This document shows positions 15,379-22,749 of a stretch of 51,980 bases of DNA, one piece after another (within the stretch, counting starts at the first letter, position 1; each line of letters opens with the position of its first letter). The notes under the pieces were generated by a model. The model searched no databases. It was not told the DNA's origin and saw only the letters and a program-made list of their open reading frames with translations. Source of the DNA: Luteitalea sp. (lineage in GTDB: Bacteria; Acidobacteriota; Vicinamibacteria; Vicinamibacterales; Vicinamibacteraceae); contig WHTZ01000044.1 of the NCBI GenBank assembly GCA_009377495.1, forward strand, positions 1-51,980, given 5' to 3'. A program made the translations under genes and the position numbers.

Positions 15379-16170
15379 ATGCCGCGACCAACCCGCACGA
15401 CCCGGGTCTCAGAGAACATCGCCAAACGGATCCAGCGCCGGATATCCACTGGAAAGCTCACAGCCGGCCAAAAGCTGCCCGCTGAACGTGAGATGGCACG
15501 CCGGTACAGCACCAGCCGGGTGTCGGTCCGAGAAGCCTACCGTTCGCTGGAAGAACTGGGCGTCCTCGTCATCCGCCGCGGTGCGGAGGGAGGGGCGTTC
15601 ATCGCGGAACCGGGCCATACTGCCGTCCAGCGGTCGCTGTCGCTGGTTCTGCGGCTCGGCCGGACCTCGCACCAGGAGCTCACCGAGGCGCGGCTGCTGA
15701 TCGAGCCACCGATCGCCCGGTTGGCGGCGCGCCGCGCACATCCCGAGGATATCGCGCGGCTGAAACTGGTGCTCGAACGCCAGGAGGCCGCGCTCGCGCG
15801 CAAGGGGCACTTCCGGCCGCACAGCCTGCTGTTCCACCGGGCTGTCGCCCAGTGCGCCCGGAACCTGCCGCTCACCACTCTCATGAACTCGCTGGCGGAT
15901 CTGACGCTCGAAGTGGTCTCCGCCATCGACACCCCGCGGGCCGTCAAGGAAGACATCTGCGAATTTCACAGGGCGATTTTCGAGGCGATCGAACGACACG
16001 ACGAGGACGCCGCGTATCAGCTCATGCTGCAGCACATCGGGCACGTGCAAGAAGGGATCGGCGAAACGCTCGCACAGCAGCTTCGGGTTGCCGGGAACGG
16101 CGGCCGACGTCCCTCGGTCCGAAAAGCGGGTGCACGGCGGGCGGGCAGGCCGCGGAGCGTGTGTCCGTAG
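15379..16170 (+). CDS. GntR family regulator, FadR subfamily with FCD domain
   Basis: This is a 263-residue transcription regulator. The N-terminal winged helix shows the FadR pattern KLPAEREMARRYSTSRVSVR followed by LEELGVLVIRRGAEGGAFI. The C-terminal all-helical FCD ligand domain follows from about residue 95; its metal or acid ligand residues probably include HSLLFHRAVAQ and EFHRAIFEAI. GGAG lies upstream of the ATG. A basic Arg/Ala-rich tail ends the protein. The gene is 39 bases after the propeller gene and 23 bases before the MerT-like gene, so all four could be one transcript. It is a good candidate to bind the TGGTCNGACCA palindrome at 7175-7193; that link is inferred from family knowledge. 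Confidence 0.9.
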   Translation: MPRPTRTTRVSENIAKRIQRRISTGKLTAGQKLPAEREMARRYSTSRVSVREAYRSLEELGVLVIRRGAEGGAFIAEPGHTAVQRSLSLVLRLGRTSHQELTEARLLIEPPIARLAARRAHPEDIARLKLVLERQEAALARKGHFRPHSLLFHRAVAQCARNLPLTTLMNSLADLTLEVVSAIDTPRAVKEDICEFHRAIFEAIERHDEDAAYQLMLQHIGHVQEGIGETLAQQLRVAGNGGRRPSVRKAGARRAGRPRSVCP

Positions 16171-16193
16171 CCGAGTAGTGTGAAGGAGGGCGA

Positions 16194-16514
16194 ATGAGCC
16201 GAGATGTCGAACGGGCCGGCATCGTCGCGATCATCGCGGCACTGCTTGTTCCCAGTTGATGAGTGCTCCCTCAAGTCCTGGTAGGACTTGGCGCGGTCTC
16301 AGTCCTCAGCGCGGGCTGTCTCTTCTGGTTGGAGCGATTGCAGCCTCTGTTTGCATCGCTCGCCGTGGCGGCGCTCGTGTATCAGGGCTTGCTCGTCTGG
16401 CGCCGGCCCAGGCATCGCCGCACGACGACCGTGCTCTTCATTCTGTGGGCCAGTATCGGCGTCAGCGCGCTGGTCTTGCTGACGTGGGTAGCTTTGTGGT
16501 TGCGTTATCGCTAA
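16194..16514 (+). CDS. MerT-like membrane transporter with two consecutive in-frame UGA codons (predicted Sec22-Sec23)
   Basis: Reading UGA as an amino acid gives a 106-residue protein. It starts at ATG 16194, four bases after a near-perfect Shine-Dalgarno AAGGAGGG. It runs through TGA-TGA at 16257-16262 and stops at TAA 16512. The sequence around the UGAs, AALLVPS-UU-VLPQVLVGLG, matches MerT, whose first membrane helix carries the mercury-binding vicinal Cys pair (roughly AxLASACCxxPLVLVALG). The UGAs sit exactly at the Cys-Cys. Two or three more hydrophobic segments follow, near residues 45-63 and 80-100. A 7-bp hairpin follows the second UGA by 9 bases. Annotation starting after the UGAs would give an 83-residue truncated protein without a ribosome binding site. 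Function: probably uptake of Hg(II) or another soft metal or metalloid. Sec decoding itself is inferred. Confidence 0.82.
16272..16290 (+). promoter_or_regulatory. Predicted bacterial SECIS element of the MerT-like gene
   Basis: CAAGTCCTGGTAGGACTTG forms seven perfect base pairs with loop UGGUA. It starts 9 bases after the second UGA and 12 after the first; in E. coli fdhF the upper SECIS stem starts 11 bases after UGA. The loop carries the G in its first two positions expected for SelB recognition. Confidence 0.78.
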
Positions 16515-16537
16515 CCTGCCGCCGCTCGGTGACGTTC

Positions 16538-17023
16538 ATGCGAATGTTGTTGCTGGTCCTGCTCATCGTTGCCACGGCGTGCTCTTCACTGCCTTCATCG
16601 CTAGATCGTGAAGAAGGCGTCACGGGAGTGCTCGCGTACGCCCGAGGCATCACCTGACCCACATGCGCCGCCGCCCTGGAGGTGGCGCTGCGCCGGCGCC
16701 TGGAAGGCGTCGCGGACATCTCGATCAGCCTGAGCGAGCAGACGGTCGAAGTGAAATTCACGGAGGGGCACACCGCGTTTTCACCCAAAGTGTTCCGCAA
16801 CGCTGCTCAGGAGGCGGCGGTCGAGGTCCTGACCCTCCAGATCGATGCCTGTGGCGTCATCGAGCAGAAAGCAAGCGAGCGTTGGCTAGCCGCGGGAGAA
16901 AACCGCTTCCTTCTCGTGGAGGGCAGAGCGGTGCCCGACGGAGAGGCTGTGTGTGTGTCGGGCCGGCTAGACGATCGTTCCGGCCCGTCCCGGCTAGAGA
17001 TCACGGCCGTGGCGTCTCAGTAA
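16538..17023 (+). CDS. MerP-like heavy-metal-associated lipoprotein with UGA at the first Cys of CxxC (predicted Sec40)
   Basis: Reading the TGA at 16655 as an amino acid gives a 161-residue protein from ATG 16538. The N-terminus MRMLLLVLLIVATACSS looks like a lipoprotein signal with lipobox ATAC. The metal motif then reads GIT-U-PTCAAALEVALRRR, against the usual GMTCxxCAxxVExAL of HMA domains. UGA therefore replaces exactly the first metal-binding Cys, giving UxxC. The rest of the domain (VADISISLSEQTVEVKF) and a C-terminal extension of about 80 residues are intact. A 7-bp hairpin begins 11 bases after the UGA. The gene is 23 bases after the MerT-like gene, as in mer operons. It should be a periplasmic metal shuttle for the transporter. 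Its 3' end overlaps the convergent GntR gene by 30 bases. Confidence 0.82.
16669..16687 (+). promoter_or_regulatory. Predicted bacterial SECIS element of the MerP-like gene
   Basis: CGCCGCCCTGGAGGTGGCG folds into seven pairs (one G-U) with loop CUGGA. The stem starts 11 bases after the UGA at 16655-16657, the same spacing as the E. coli fdhF element. The loop type (pyrimidine-UGG/GGU-A) is similar to that of the MerT-like gene. Confidence 0.75.
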
Positions 17024-17755
17024 ACGATCGCTACCGCCGTGGCTCTTCAAGCCGGAGCCACCAGACTCATCGGCTGCTTCCGCATGCCCTCGGATGCCAA
17101 AACGTACGATGTCCTCGAGCGCACTGAGGATATGCCGCTCCATGAGCTTTTGTGCCGCTTTCGTCTGCCGGTTGGCGATCAGCTCGATTAGCTCGTGGTG
17201 CTCTTCGATCGCGCGCGACGGACGTCCCAGGAGTCGAATCGTCTTGGCCATGAGGATCTGGCTCTGCAGGGTGAGCTGGCCCATGAGAGAGGAAAGGTAA
17301 GAATTGCGGGCCGCCGCCATAATCGCTGCGTGGAGGTCACGGTTGTAGATCCGGTAGGCATCCATATCACCGTCTCTCAACGCGGCTTCCCCAACCGCTT
17401 GATGCTCACGGAGCCGGGCGACCTCGGTGTCGGTAATGCGCTCGCAGGCGAGTCGGACGCTGAAGCACTCCAGGGCCGCGCGCATTTCGTAGAGCTCCCG
17501 CACTTCCTGCTCGGTGAACTCCCGCACGAACCAGCCCTGATACGGCAGCTTCACAACCAGGCCGTCCCCTTCCAGGCGATGCAGCGCTTCGCGAACGGGG
17601 GTCGTACTGATCTCGAGCTGCTCGGCGATGGCGTCCGGACGAAGCTGCGTTCCCGGCTCGATGCGGCCGCCCACAATCCCGTTCCACAACGCGCCGTAGG
17701 CGCGCGCGCCCAACTGTAGGGTCCCTGACAGCGGCTCGAGCATTTGGTCTTTCAT
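16994..17755 (-). CDS. GntR family regulator with FCD domain
   Basis: This regulator of about 253 residues is encoded last in the long reverse-strand operon. The winged helix shows LEISTTPVREALHRLEGDG and LPYQGWFVREFTEQEVRELY; the FCD domain follows with NRDLHAAIMAAARNSYL and IEEHHELIELIANRQ. ATG at 17755 has AAGG five bases upstream; an ATG at 17782 lacks a site. The extended reverse frame up to 18085 overlaps the dehydrogenase gene and is not used. It probably senses a carboxylate taken up by the transporter of this operon. The dyad CAGGT-TTACC-ACCTG at 17764-17778, just before the start, could be an autoregulatory site. Confidence 0.88.
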   Translation of the reverse strand: MKDQMLEPLSGTLQLGARAYGALWNGIVGGRIEPGTQLRPDAIAEQLEISTTPVREALHRLEGDGLVVKLPYQGWFVREFTEQEVRELYEMRAALECFSVRLACERITDTEVARLREHQAVGEAALRDGDMDAYRIYNRDLHAAIMAAARNSYLSSLMGQLTLQSQILMAKTIRLLGRPSRAIEEHHELIELIANRQTKAAQKLMERHILSALEDIVRFGIRGHAEAADESGGSGLKSHGGSDRLLRRHGRDL

Positions 17756-17837
17756 GTGCCTTGCAGGTTTACCACCTGACATGAATGGTTTCGACATTTG
17801 CGAACAACTCTCTGACGGCCGAAGACGGTATGCGCAT

Positions 17838-18923
17838 TCATGCTGGAGCAGACGCGGAAGGAAAGGACACCGGACGAGGACACGGAACAGACACGCCAAG
17901 CTCCTCGCCAAGTCGTGCCAGTTGTCCGGCAATCGGCCCGGCCAAGGTAATGCCCTGCTCCCGGTGTCGCAACTCGTGGGCGCGCTCGATCTCGCCCGGC
18001 ACGAGAACGCGCTGTTCCCCCGGGACCGGAGGCGACGCTTTGAGCATCTGCAGGATGGCGTCCATACGCTCTCCGAACTCGCCACCCGTCACGAACAGAT
18101 CGGTCCGCACAGCCGCCAGGACATGGCCCACGTGCTGCGCGGTCGCAAGGTTCTCGAGCGTGTTCAGGTGCAACGCGAACGCCGCTCCTGTCAATACACC
18201 GCAGAAGATATCGATGATGAACGAGATCGCCGAACCCTTTGGTCCGCCGAACGGAAGCACGGCGCCGGCCAGGGCTTGTTCTGCGTCAGTGGTCGGGTGA
18301 CCCTCGGGGTCGATCGCCCATCCCTGGGGAATAGGCGTCCCGGTCTGGGCAGCCACGATGATCTTGCCGCGGGCGACCACGCTGGTCGACGCGTCGAAGA
18401 TCAACGGATCTTCCTGTCCAGCGGGGATGCCGACCGCAACGGGGTTGGTTCCCAAGAAGCGCTTCTTTCCCCCGAAAGGGGCCATGTTGGGGGGCGCGTT
18501 GGAGATCGCCAGACCAATGCACCCCTCGGTGACCGCCTTCTCGACGTAGTAGGCGGCCGCACCGAAGTGATTGCTGTTGCGAACACCGACGAAGCCTGTG
18601 CCGTGCGTCCGAGCGAGCTCCAGCGCGGCGTCGATCGCGCGGGCGCCCACGACGGGTCCCAAGCCGTTGTCACCATCGATCAGCGCTGCCGCAGTCCCTG
18701 ACGAGAGCAATCGGATGTCTGGCCGGGCTTTGACCACGCCGGCCTGAACCCGGCGCGTGTACGGGGGCAGCCGCACCATACCGTGGGAGTCGACGCCGCG
18801 CAGCTCGGCCTTGATCAAACAGCCAGCGACCTCACGGGCATCCTCTGCGGGAACGTCGAGACGCTCCAGGACGCGGCAGCCGTAGTCGAACAGGTCCTCA
18901 TGCCGGTAGCGTTGCGATTCCAC
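17838..18923 (-). CDS. Malate/L-lactate dehydrogenase family oxidoreductase (Ldh/YlbC type)
   Basis: This 361-residue NAD(P)-dependent 2-hydroxyacid dehydrogenase belongs to the LDH2/MDH2 family, unrelated in fold to classical lactate dehydrogenase. Family signatures are ELRGVDSHGMVRLPPY, TGFVGVRNSNHFGAAAYY and MAPFGGKKRFLGTNPVAVGIP. The catalytic His is in DSHG or NSNH. The GTG start at 18923 is preceded by GAGGTGAG and lies six bases after the stop of the aldolase gene, so the genes are coupled. It likely oxidises or reduces a hydroxy-dicarboxylate made available by the TctABC transporter; members act on malate, sulfolactate, ureidoglycolate and similar acids. Confidence 0.9.
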   Translation of the reverse strand: MESQRYRHEDLFDYGCRVLERLDVPAEDAREVAGCLIKAELRGVDSHGMVRLPPYTRRVQAGVVKARPDIRLLSSGTAAALIDGDNGLGPVVGARAIDAALELARTHGTGFVGVRNSNHFGAAAYYVEKAVTEGCIGLAISNAPPNMAPFGGKKRFLGTNPVAVGIPAGQEDPLIFDASTSVVARGKIIVAAQTGTPIPQGWAIDPEGHPTTDAEQALAGAVLPFGGPKGSAISFIIDIFCGVLTGAAFALHLNTLENLATAQHVGHVLAAVRTDLFVTGGEFGERMDAILQMLKASPPVPGEQRVLVPGEIERAHELRHREQGITLAGPIAGQLARLGEELGVSVPCPRPVSFPSASAPA

Positions 18924-18929
18924 GCCGTC

Positions 18930-19712
18930 TCACCTCAGCTCCTCGATTGTCTTTTTCCACATCGTGCTCAGGACAGAGATGTCATGGCCGATCTCGACTG
19001 CCTGTATACCCATGGCAACCAGGCGACGGACATCGTCCCACCACGGATACTTGGCTCCCAGCATCACGAACTTGCTCTGGTGCCGAGCCGCGTCAACCGT
19101 CCTGGAGATCGCGTCCATGACTTTGGGATGGGAGGCCTGAAGCGGCACGCCGGCCAGGACGCTGTAATCGGATGCGCCGAAAAAGACGCCGTCCACACCT
19201 TCAACGGCTAGAATCTCGTCGACATTGCCGACGGCTTCGGGCTCCTCCACCATCGGGATGACCAACGTCTCGTCGTTGCTCCACTCCATCCATCCAAGGC
19301 CGTCATCGGCACCGCCAACCCCCCATGACCCGGAAAAACACAGGCTGCTGAATCCTCTGGTGCCACGAGGAGGGAACTTAGCGGCCTGGACGATTTCCTC
19401 TGCGTCACGCGCATTCTGGATGTGAGGCACGATGACGCCGCCCGCTCCCGCTTCCAGAGCCTTGCGCACGAGATGCGGCTCGCCTTTGTCCACCCGAAGC
19501 AACGGCACGATTCCCGACAGGGCCGCGGCGCGCAACACGTGCTCGACGCTCTCGTCCTGGCGCCACGCATGCTCGTTGTCGATCCGGCACCAAACCAGGC
19601 CCGAGAGTCCGGCCACCTCGACAATCGCTGGGCTGAACGAGCAGATGCAGGTGCCCAACGCGATCCGGCCCTCGGAGATAGTGTGCTTGAGTTTATTTGA
19701 TTCTCGTTTCAT
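18930..19712 (-). CDS. HpcH/HpaI family aldolase/citrate lyase-like protein
   Basis: This 260-residue metal-dependent aldolase shares family features with the protein at 1360-2226. Metal ligands are Glu in PMVEEPEAVGNVDEIL and Asp in VDGVFFGASDYSVLAG. The substrate Arg lies in VPLLRVDKGEP and WCRIDNEHAWR supplies the acid-His pair. It sits between the hydroxyacid dehydrogenase genes. A retro-aldol split of a hydroxy-oxo-acid, yielding pyruvate or glyoxylate plus an aldehyde, is the expected reaction. The ATG start at 19712 lacks a clear Shine-Dalgarno, so translation may be coupled to the upstream gene, which ends 25 bases before. Confidence 0.87.
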   Translation of the reverse strand: MKRESNKLKHTISEGRIALGTCICSFSPAIVEVAGLSGLVWCRIDNEHAWRQDESVEHVLRAAALSGIVPLLRVDKGEPHLVRKALEAGAGGVIVPHIQNARDAEEIVQAAKFPPRGTRGFSSLCFSGSWGVGGADDGLGWMEWSNDETLVIPMVEEPEAVGNVDEILAVEGVDGVFFGASDYSVLAGVPLQASHPKVMDAISRTVDAARHQSKFVMLGAKYPWWDDVRRLVAMGIQAVEIGHDISVLSTMWKKTIEELR

Positions 19713-19737
19713 GGACGCAATATCGACGTGGACTTAG

Positions 19738-20619
19738 TTAAGAACCGGCATCGGAGAATGAGCTGAGAAAGCCGAACAGGGCACTAGTGTCCTTGTCACG
19801 GTAGCCCGCCGCCCCAGCAGCGCGGTAGAGCTGTGTCCCCAGCGCGGTCAGCAGCGTGGGCGTTTGCAGCTCACGCGCCATCTCCAAGACAATGTCGAGA
19901 TCTTTCAACATCAGGCTGATTCGAAATCCTCCATCGAACTTCTTGGGAATGATGAACTGAGGGAGCTTGGTCTGGAGCTGATACGAATTACCGGCCGACT
20001 TACCCAGGACCGACAGGAAGGTCTCGGGTGAAACGCCGGCTCTCTTGGCCAGGACAAGGCTTTCGCACAGCACCGCGGCGTTCAGCCCTGCCATCATCTG
20101 ATTGAGAGCCTTCAGCGTACGTCCCGCTCCCACCGGGCCGACGAGGTAGACGTTCGCCGCGACGGCATCGAGCACGCTGCGCACCCTGTCGACAACCGCG
20201 GATTCCCCGCCCAGCATGAGCGTGAGGGTCCCCTCTCGCGCGCCTTTGACCCCTCCTGAAACTGGGGCGTCCAGATAGAAGATGTCATGCTCGGTCAGGG
20301 CCGAGGCGATGCGCGAGGCGAAGCGAGGAGCTCCGGTCGTCGTATCGACGACCACCGTGTTCGGCCGCGCCGCCTGCAGGATGCCGTCATCGCCCAGCAC
20401 CACCGCTTCCACATCGGAATCGGTCGGCAGCGAAAGGAAAATGCATTCGCTTCTGGAGGCCAACTCGGCCGGAGAATCAGCCACCTCCGCTCCGGCTGCG
20501 CTGAGGTCGGCGATCTTCTCGGGATGACGAGCGAAAATCGTGACCGGGTTACCCGTCTCGATCACGTTACGCGCCATGGGCTTCCCCATGACTCCCGTGC
20601 CAATGAATCCAATGTTCAT
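19738..20619 (-). CDS. Beta-hydroxyacid dehydrogenase (3-hydroxyisobutyrate/tartronate semialdehyde reductase type)
   Basis: This 293-residue NAD(P)-dependent enzyme has the Rossmann motif MNIGFIGTGVMGKPMARN at its start, the substrate loop DAPVSGGVKGAREGTL and the catalytic Lys in GAGRTLKALNQMMAGLN. The ATG at 20619 overlaps the stop of the tctA-like gene in an ATGA, and a purine-rich AGGAAAGAAAG lies upstream inside that gene. The frame is open further upstream but the family starts at MNIGFIG. Tartronate semialdehyde, 3-hydroxyisobutyrate and gamma-hydroxybutyrate are typical substrates; the neighbouring aldolase could supply a semialdehyde. Confidence 0.9.
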   Translation of the reverse strand: MNIGFIGTGVMGKPMARNVIETGNPVTIFARHPEKIADLSAAGAEVADSPAELASRSECIFLSLPTDSDVEAVVLGDDGILQAARPNTVVVDTTTGAPRFASRIASALTEHDIFYLDAPVSGGVKGAREGTLTLMLGGESAVVDRVRSVLDAVAANVYLVGPVGAGRTLKALNQMMAGLNAAVLCESLVLAKRAGVSPETFLSVLGKSAGNSYQLQTKLPQFIIPKKFDGGFRISLMLKDLDIVLEMARELQTPTLLTALGTQLYRAAGAAGYRDKDTSALFGFLSSFSDAGS

Positions 20620-22109
20620 GCTGTACTTTCTTTCCTGTTCCTCCAAGCCATCCAAGCCAGAGAGGCGACTGTCACAACGATGAGCGCCGCGCTCAGCGGC
20701 CTGCTCAGGAAGACCGCCGGGCTCCCGTCCGAGCTGACCAGCGCCTGGCGCAATGCCTGCTCGAACGGCACACCCAAGATGAAGGCAATGAGCAGCGGCG
20801 CAAGAGGAACCTCGACGCGGCGCAGCACGTAACCCAGAGCTCCAAAGCCCATCATGACGTACAGGTCGAACGCATTGTTCCGAACCGACCAGGCACCGAC
20901 CACTGAAAGAACGAAGACGATTGGAAAGAGCACGCGCGCCGGAGCCCGGGTGACATGCCGAAAGAGCGGTAAGAAAGCGAGGCCGACGCCGGCCATGAAC
21001 AGATTGGCCGCGATCAGCGCCACGTAGATTTCGTAAACGAGGCCGAGGCCGGTTTGAAACAGGAGCGGACCGGGGGTGACACCCTGGATCAGAAGCGCTC
21101 CGTACAAAATGGCCGTGACCGAGTCTCCCGGGATGCTCAGGGCCAACAGGGGAATCAGCGTGGCTCCAGTCACGGCGTTGTTCGCGGCCTCGGAGGCGGC
21201 CACGCCTTCCAGGCTGCCCTTGCCGAAGAGCTGAGGCTGACGCGACGAGCGCTTGGCCTCGCCATAGCCGACGAACGAAGCGACGGTCGCCCCTATTCCG
21301 GGCAGAATGCCTATGAAGGTCCCAATCAGACTGCTGCGTACGATCGTCCTGGCGCTGGCCGAAATCTCGCCCCAGCTCAGGCGATTGAGCATCTTGTCGT
21401 GAGTCTGGCGCAGGTCGAGGCCGATTGCGCCCCGCATCCGCGTCTCGGCCTGAAGCAGCACCTCGGAAATCGCGAAGAGCCCCACCAAGACCGGAATCAG
21501 AGAAAGGCCGTCCTCCAGCTCGAGTAGGCCGAACGTGAATCTCGGCACCGCCAGCATGGGATCGAGCCCGACCGTCGACAGCAACAACCCCAGGCTGCCC
21601 GCGATCAGCCCCTTGAGGATGGAGTGACCTGAGAGCAGCCCCACCAGCGTGAGAGCAAAGAGAAGAAGGGCGGCGCGCTCGGCCGGGCCGAACAACAGGG
21701 CAAAGTCCGCCACGGTGCGGGAGATCAGGACTAGCACCAGAACGCTGAACAGTCCGCCCGCCAACGAGGCGGCCAGCGCCATCTTGAGCGCCTTTCCGGC
21801 CTTTCCCTGTTGCGCCAGCGGGTAGCCGTCCAGCACGGTGGCCGCGGAAGCCGGAGTTCCGGGCGCGTTGATCAAAATCGCAGAGACCGACCCGCCAAAG
21901 ATCCCGGAACAGTAGAGCGCAAGGAGGAGCACCAGCGAGGGCTCGAGGGGCATGTGCATGGTCAGCGGCACGGCCAGCGCCACGGCCATGTTGACCGTCA
22001 GCCCCGGAGTCGCACCAATGATCAGGCTGGCCATCGTCGCGAGCAGGAGTACCAGCAGGGTCTCCGGTTGGCAGATGCTCACGACCGCGTCAAACAACAC
22101 ATCGATCAC
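20616..22109 (-). CDS. Tripartite tricarboxylate transporter large membrane subunit (TctA family)
   Basis: This is a 497-residue integral membrane protein with about eleven to twelve hydrophobic segments. The family motif GATPGLTVNMAVALAVPLT near residue 32 and its inverted-repeat partner IGILPGIGATVASFVGYGEA near residue 265 are both present. It forms the transport channel of a TctABC system, driven by an ion gradient, with the small subunit encoded two bases upstream and the binding protein beyond. The C-terminal basic RNRKESTA faces the cytoplasm. Substrates of the family are citrate, tartrate and aromatic dicarboxylates. Confidence 0.93.
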   Translation of the reverse strand: MIDVLFDAVVSICQPETLLVLLLATMASLIIGATPGLTVNMAVALAVPLTMHMPLEPSLVLLLALYCSGIFGGSVSAILINAPGTPASAATVLDGYPLAQQGKAGKALKMALAASLAGGLFSVLVLVLISRTVADFALLFGPAERAALLLFALTLVGLLSGHSILKGLIAGSLGLLLSTVGLDPMLAVPRFTFGLLELEDGLSLIPVLVGLFAISEVLLQAETRMRGAIGLDLRQTHDKMLNRLSWGEISASARTIVRSSLIGTFIGILPGIGATVASFVGYGEAKRSSRQPQLFGKGSLEGVAASEAANNAVTGATLIPLLALSIPGDSVTAILYGALLIQGVTPGPLLFQTGLGLVYEIYVALIAANLFMAGVGLAFLPLFRHVTRAPARVLFPIVFVLSVVGAWSVRNNAFDLYVMMGFGALGYVLRRVEVPLAPLLIAFILGVPFEQALRQALVSSDGSPAVFLSRPLSAALIVVTVASLAWMAWRNRKESTA

Positions 22110-22111
22110 CG

Positions 22112-22558
22112 TTAGGGCAGCGGAATCCTCATCACGTGCTCAAAGCAGATCACCATCAACACGGTCGTGACGATCGGGACGAGCACCAGCGTGGTCCAGC
22201 GGCGCACGCCAAAGTAGAAGAACAAGGCACCCAAACAAAAGGGCGTTGCCAGCAGCCCCCAGAAGGGAAAGGCTGCGACGTAGGCCGCTCCGATGACGAA
22301 AAAGGCCACCACGGCCCTGAGCGGGCGGCGCGGCTCGTCTCGACTTGCTGTGCGCCGGTTGGAGACGATCAGCAGAGCCGAAAACAGCCCCATCAGGGCA
22401 ACGGCCACGAAAGGAAAGAATCGCGGTCCGAGCGTGAAAAACTGATCCCCGGCAATCGTGGAGCGGCGCCACTCGTTGCTGATCGTGGGCACCAGCAGGA
22501 GAGCGGCAAGGGCGAGCGTCGCGAAGGCAATACCAAGCCTAAACTCTGTACTTCTCAT
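22112..22558 (-). CDS. Tripartite tricarboxylate transporter small membrane subunit (TctB family)
   Basis: This 148-residue protein has four hydrophobic segments (near residues 8-26, 42-65, 83-103 and 115-140), the normal TctB topology. The FTLGPRFFPFVAVALMGLFSA segment is typical: family members carry a G-x-FP motif after the first membrane helix. It is translated immediately before the large subunit with only two bases between the genes. It is separated from the binding-protein gene by a 190-base gap that holds a palindromic repeat element. Confidence 0.85.
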   Translation of the reverse strand: MRSTEFRLGIAFATLALAALLLVPTISNEWRRSTIAGDQFFTLGPRFFPFVAVALMGLFSALLIVSNRRTASRDEPRRPLRAVVAFFVIGAAYVAAFPFWGLLATPFCLGALFFYFGVRRWTTLVLVPIVTTVLMVICFEHVMRIPLP

Positions 22559-22589
22559 CCTGTTGACCCAACGGATTCAACCCGGTCAC

Positions 22590-22744
22590 GGGTGCTTAAC
22601 GGTTCTGGGGGTCACGACGATCACCAGAACGATGGAGAAAAAGGGGACAGGCCCCTTTTTCGTCGGCGTTGGTTCTCGAAAAAGATGCCTGTCCCCTTTT
22701 TCCGACCCTCCAGATCTCGCGACCCCCAGAACCGTTAAGCACCC
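22590..22744. repeat. Palindromic repeat element between the TctC and TctB genes
   Basis: A 155-base element is bounded by perfect 24-bp inverted repeats at 22590-22613 and 22721-22744 (outer end GGGTGCTTAACG). Inside are two facing copies of AAAAAGGGGACAGG (around 22638-22651 and 22689-22704), each followed or preceded by a complementary CCCCTTTTT run. The structure is like REP/BIME or miniature transposable elements mobilised by REP-associated Y1 transposases; no transposase gene is present here. It lies inside the operon and could form a strong RNA hairpin that changes expression of the genes on its two sides. Confidence 0.8.
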
Positions 22745-22749
22745 CCGGG

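Noticed and set aside
16263..16514. Treating the 83-codon frame after the double UGA as a separate small membrane protein with a GTG start
   Set aside because: It has no ribosome binding site, lacks the first MerT helix, and the upstream frame with a strong Shine-Dalgarno and matching sequence joins it through TGA-TGA.
16682..17023. Treating the heavy-metal domain as starting after 16657
   Set aside because: The conserved GIT-x-PTC metal motif spans the UGA, and the part upstream of it is a signal peptide in the same frame.
22590..22744. Rho-independent terminator between the TctC and TctB genes
   Set aside because: The structure is far larger than a terminator, has terminal inverted repeats and internal facing motifs, and operon continuity argues for a repeat element, though partial termination remains possible.
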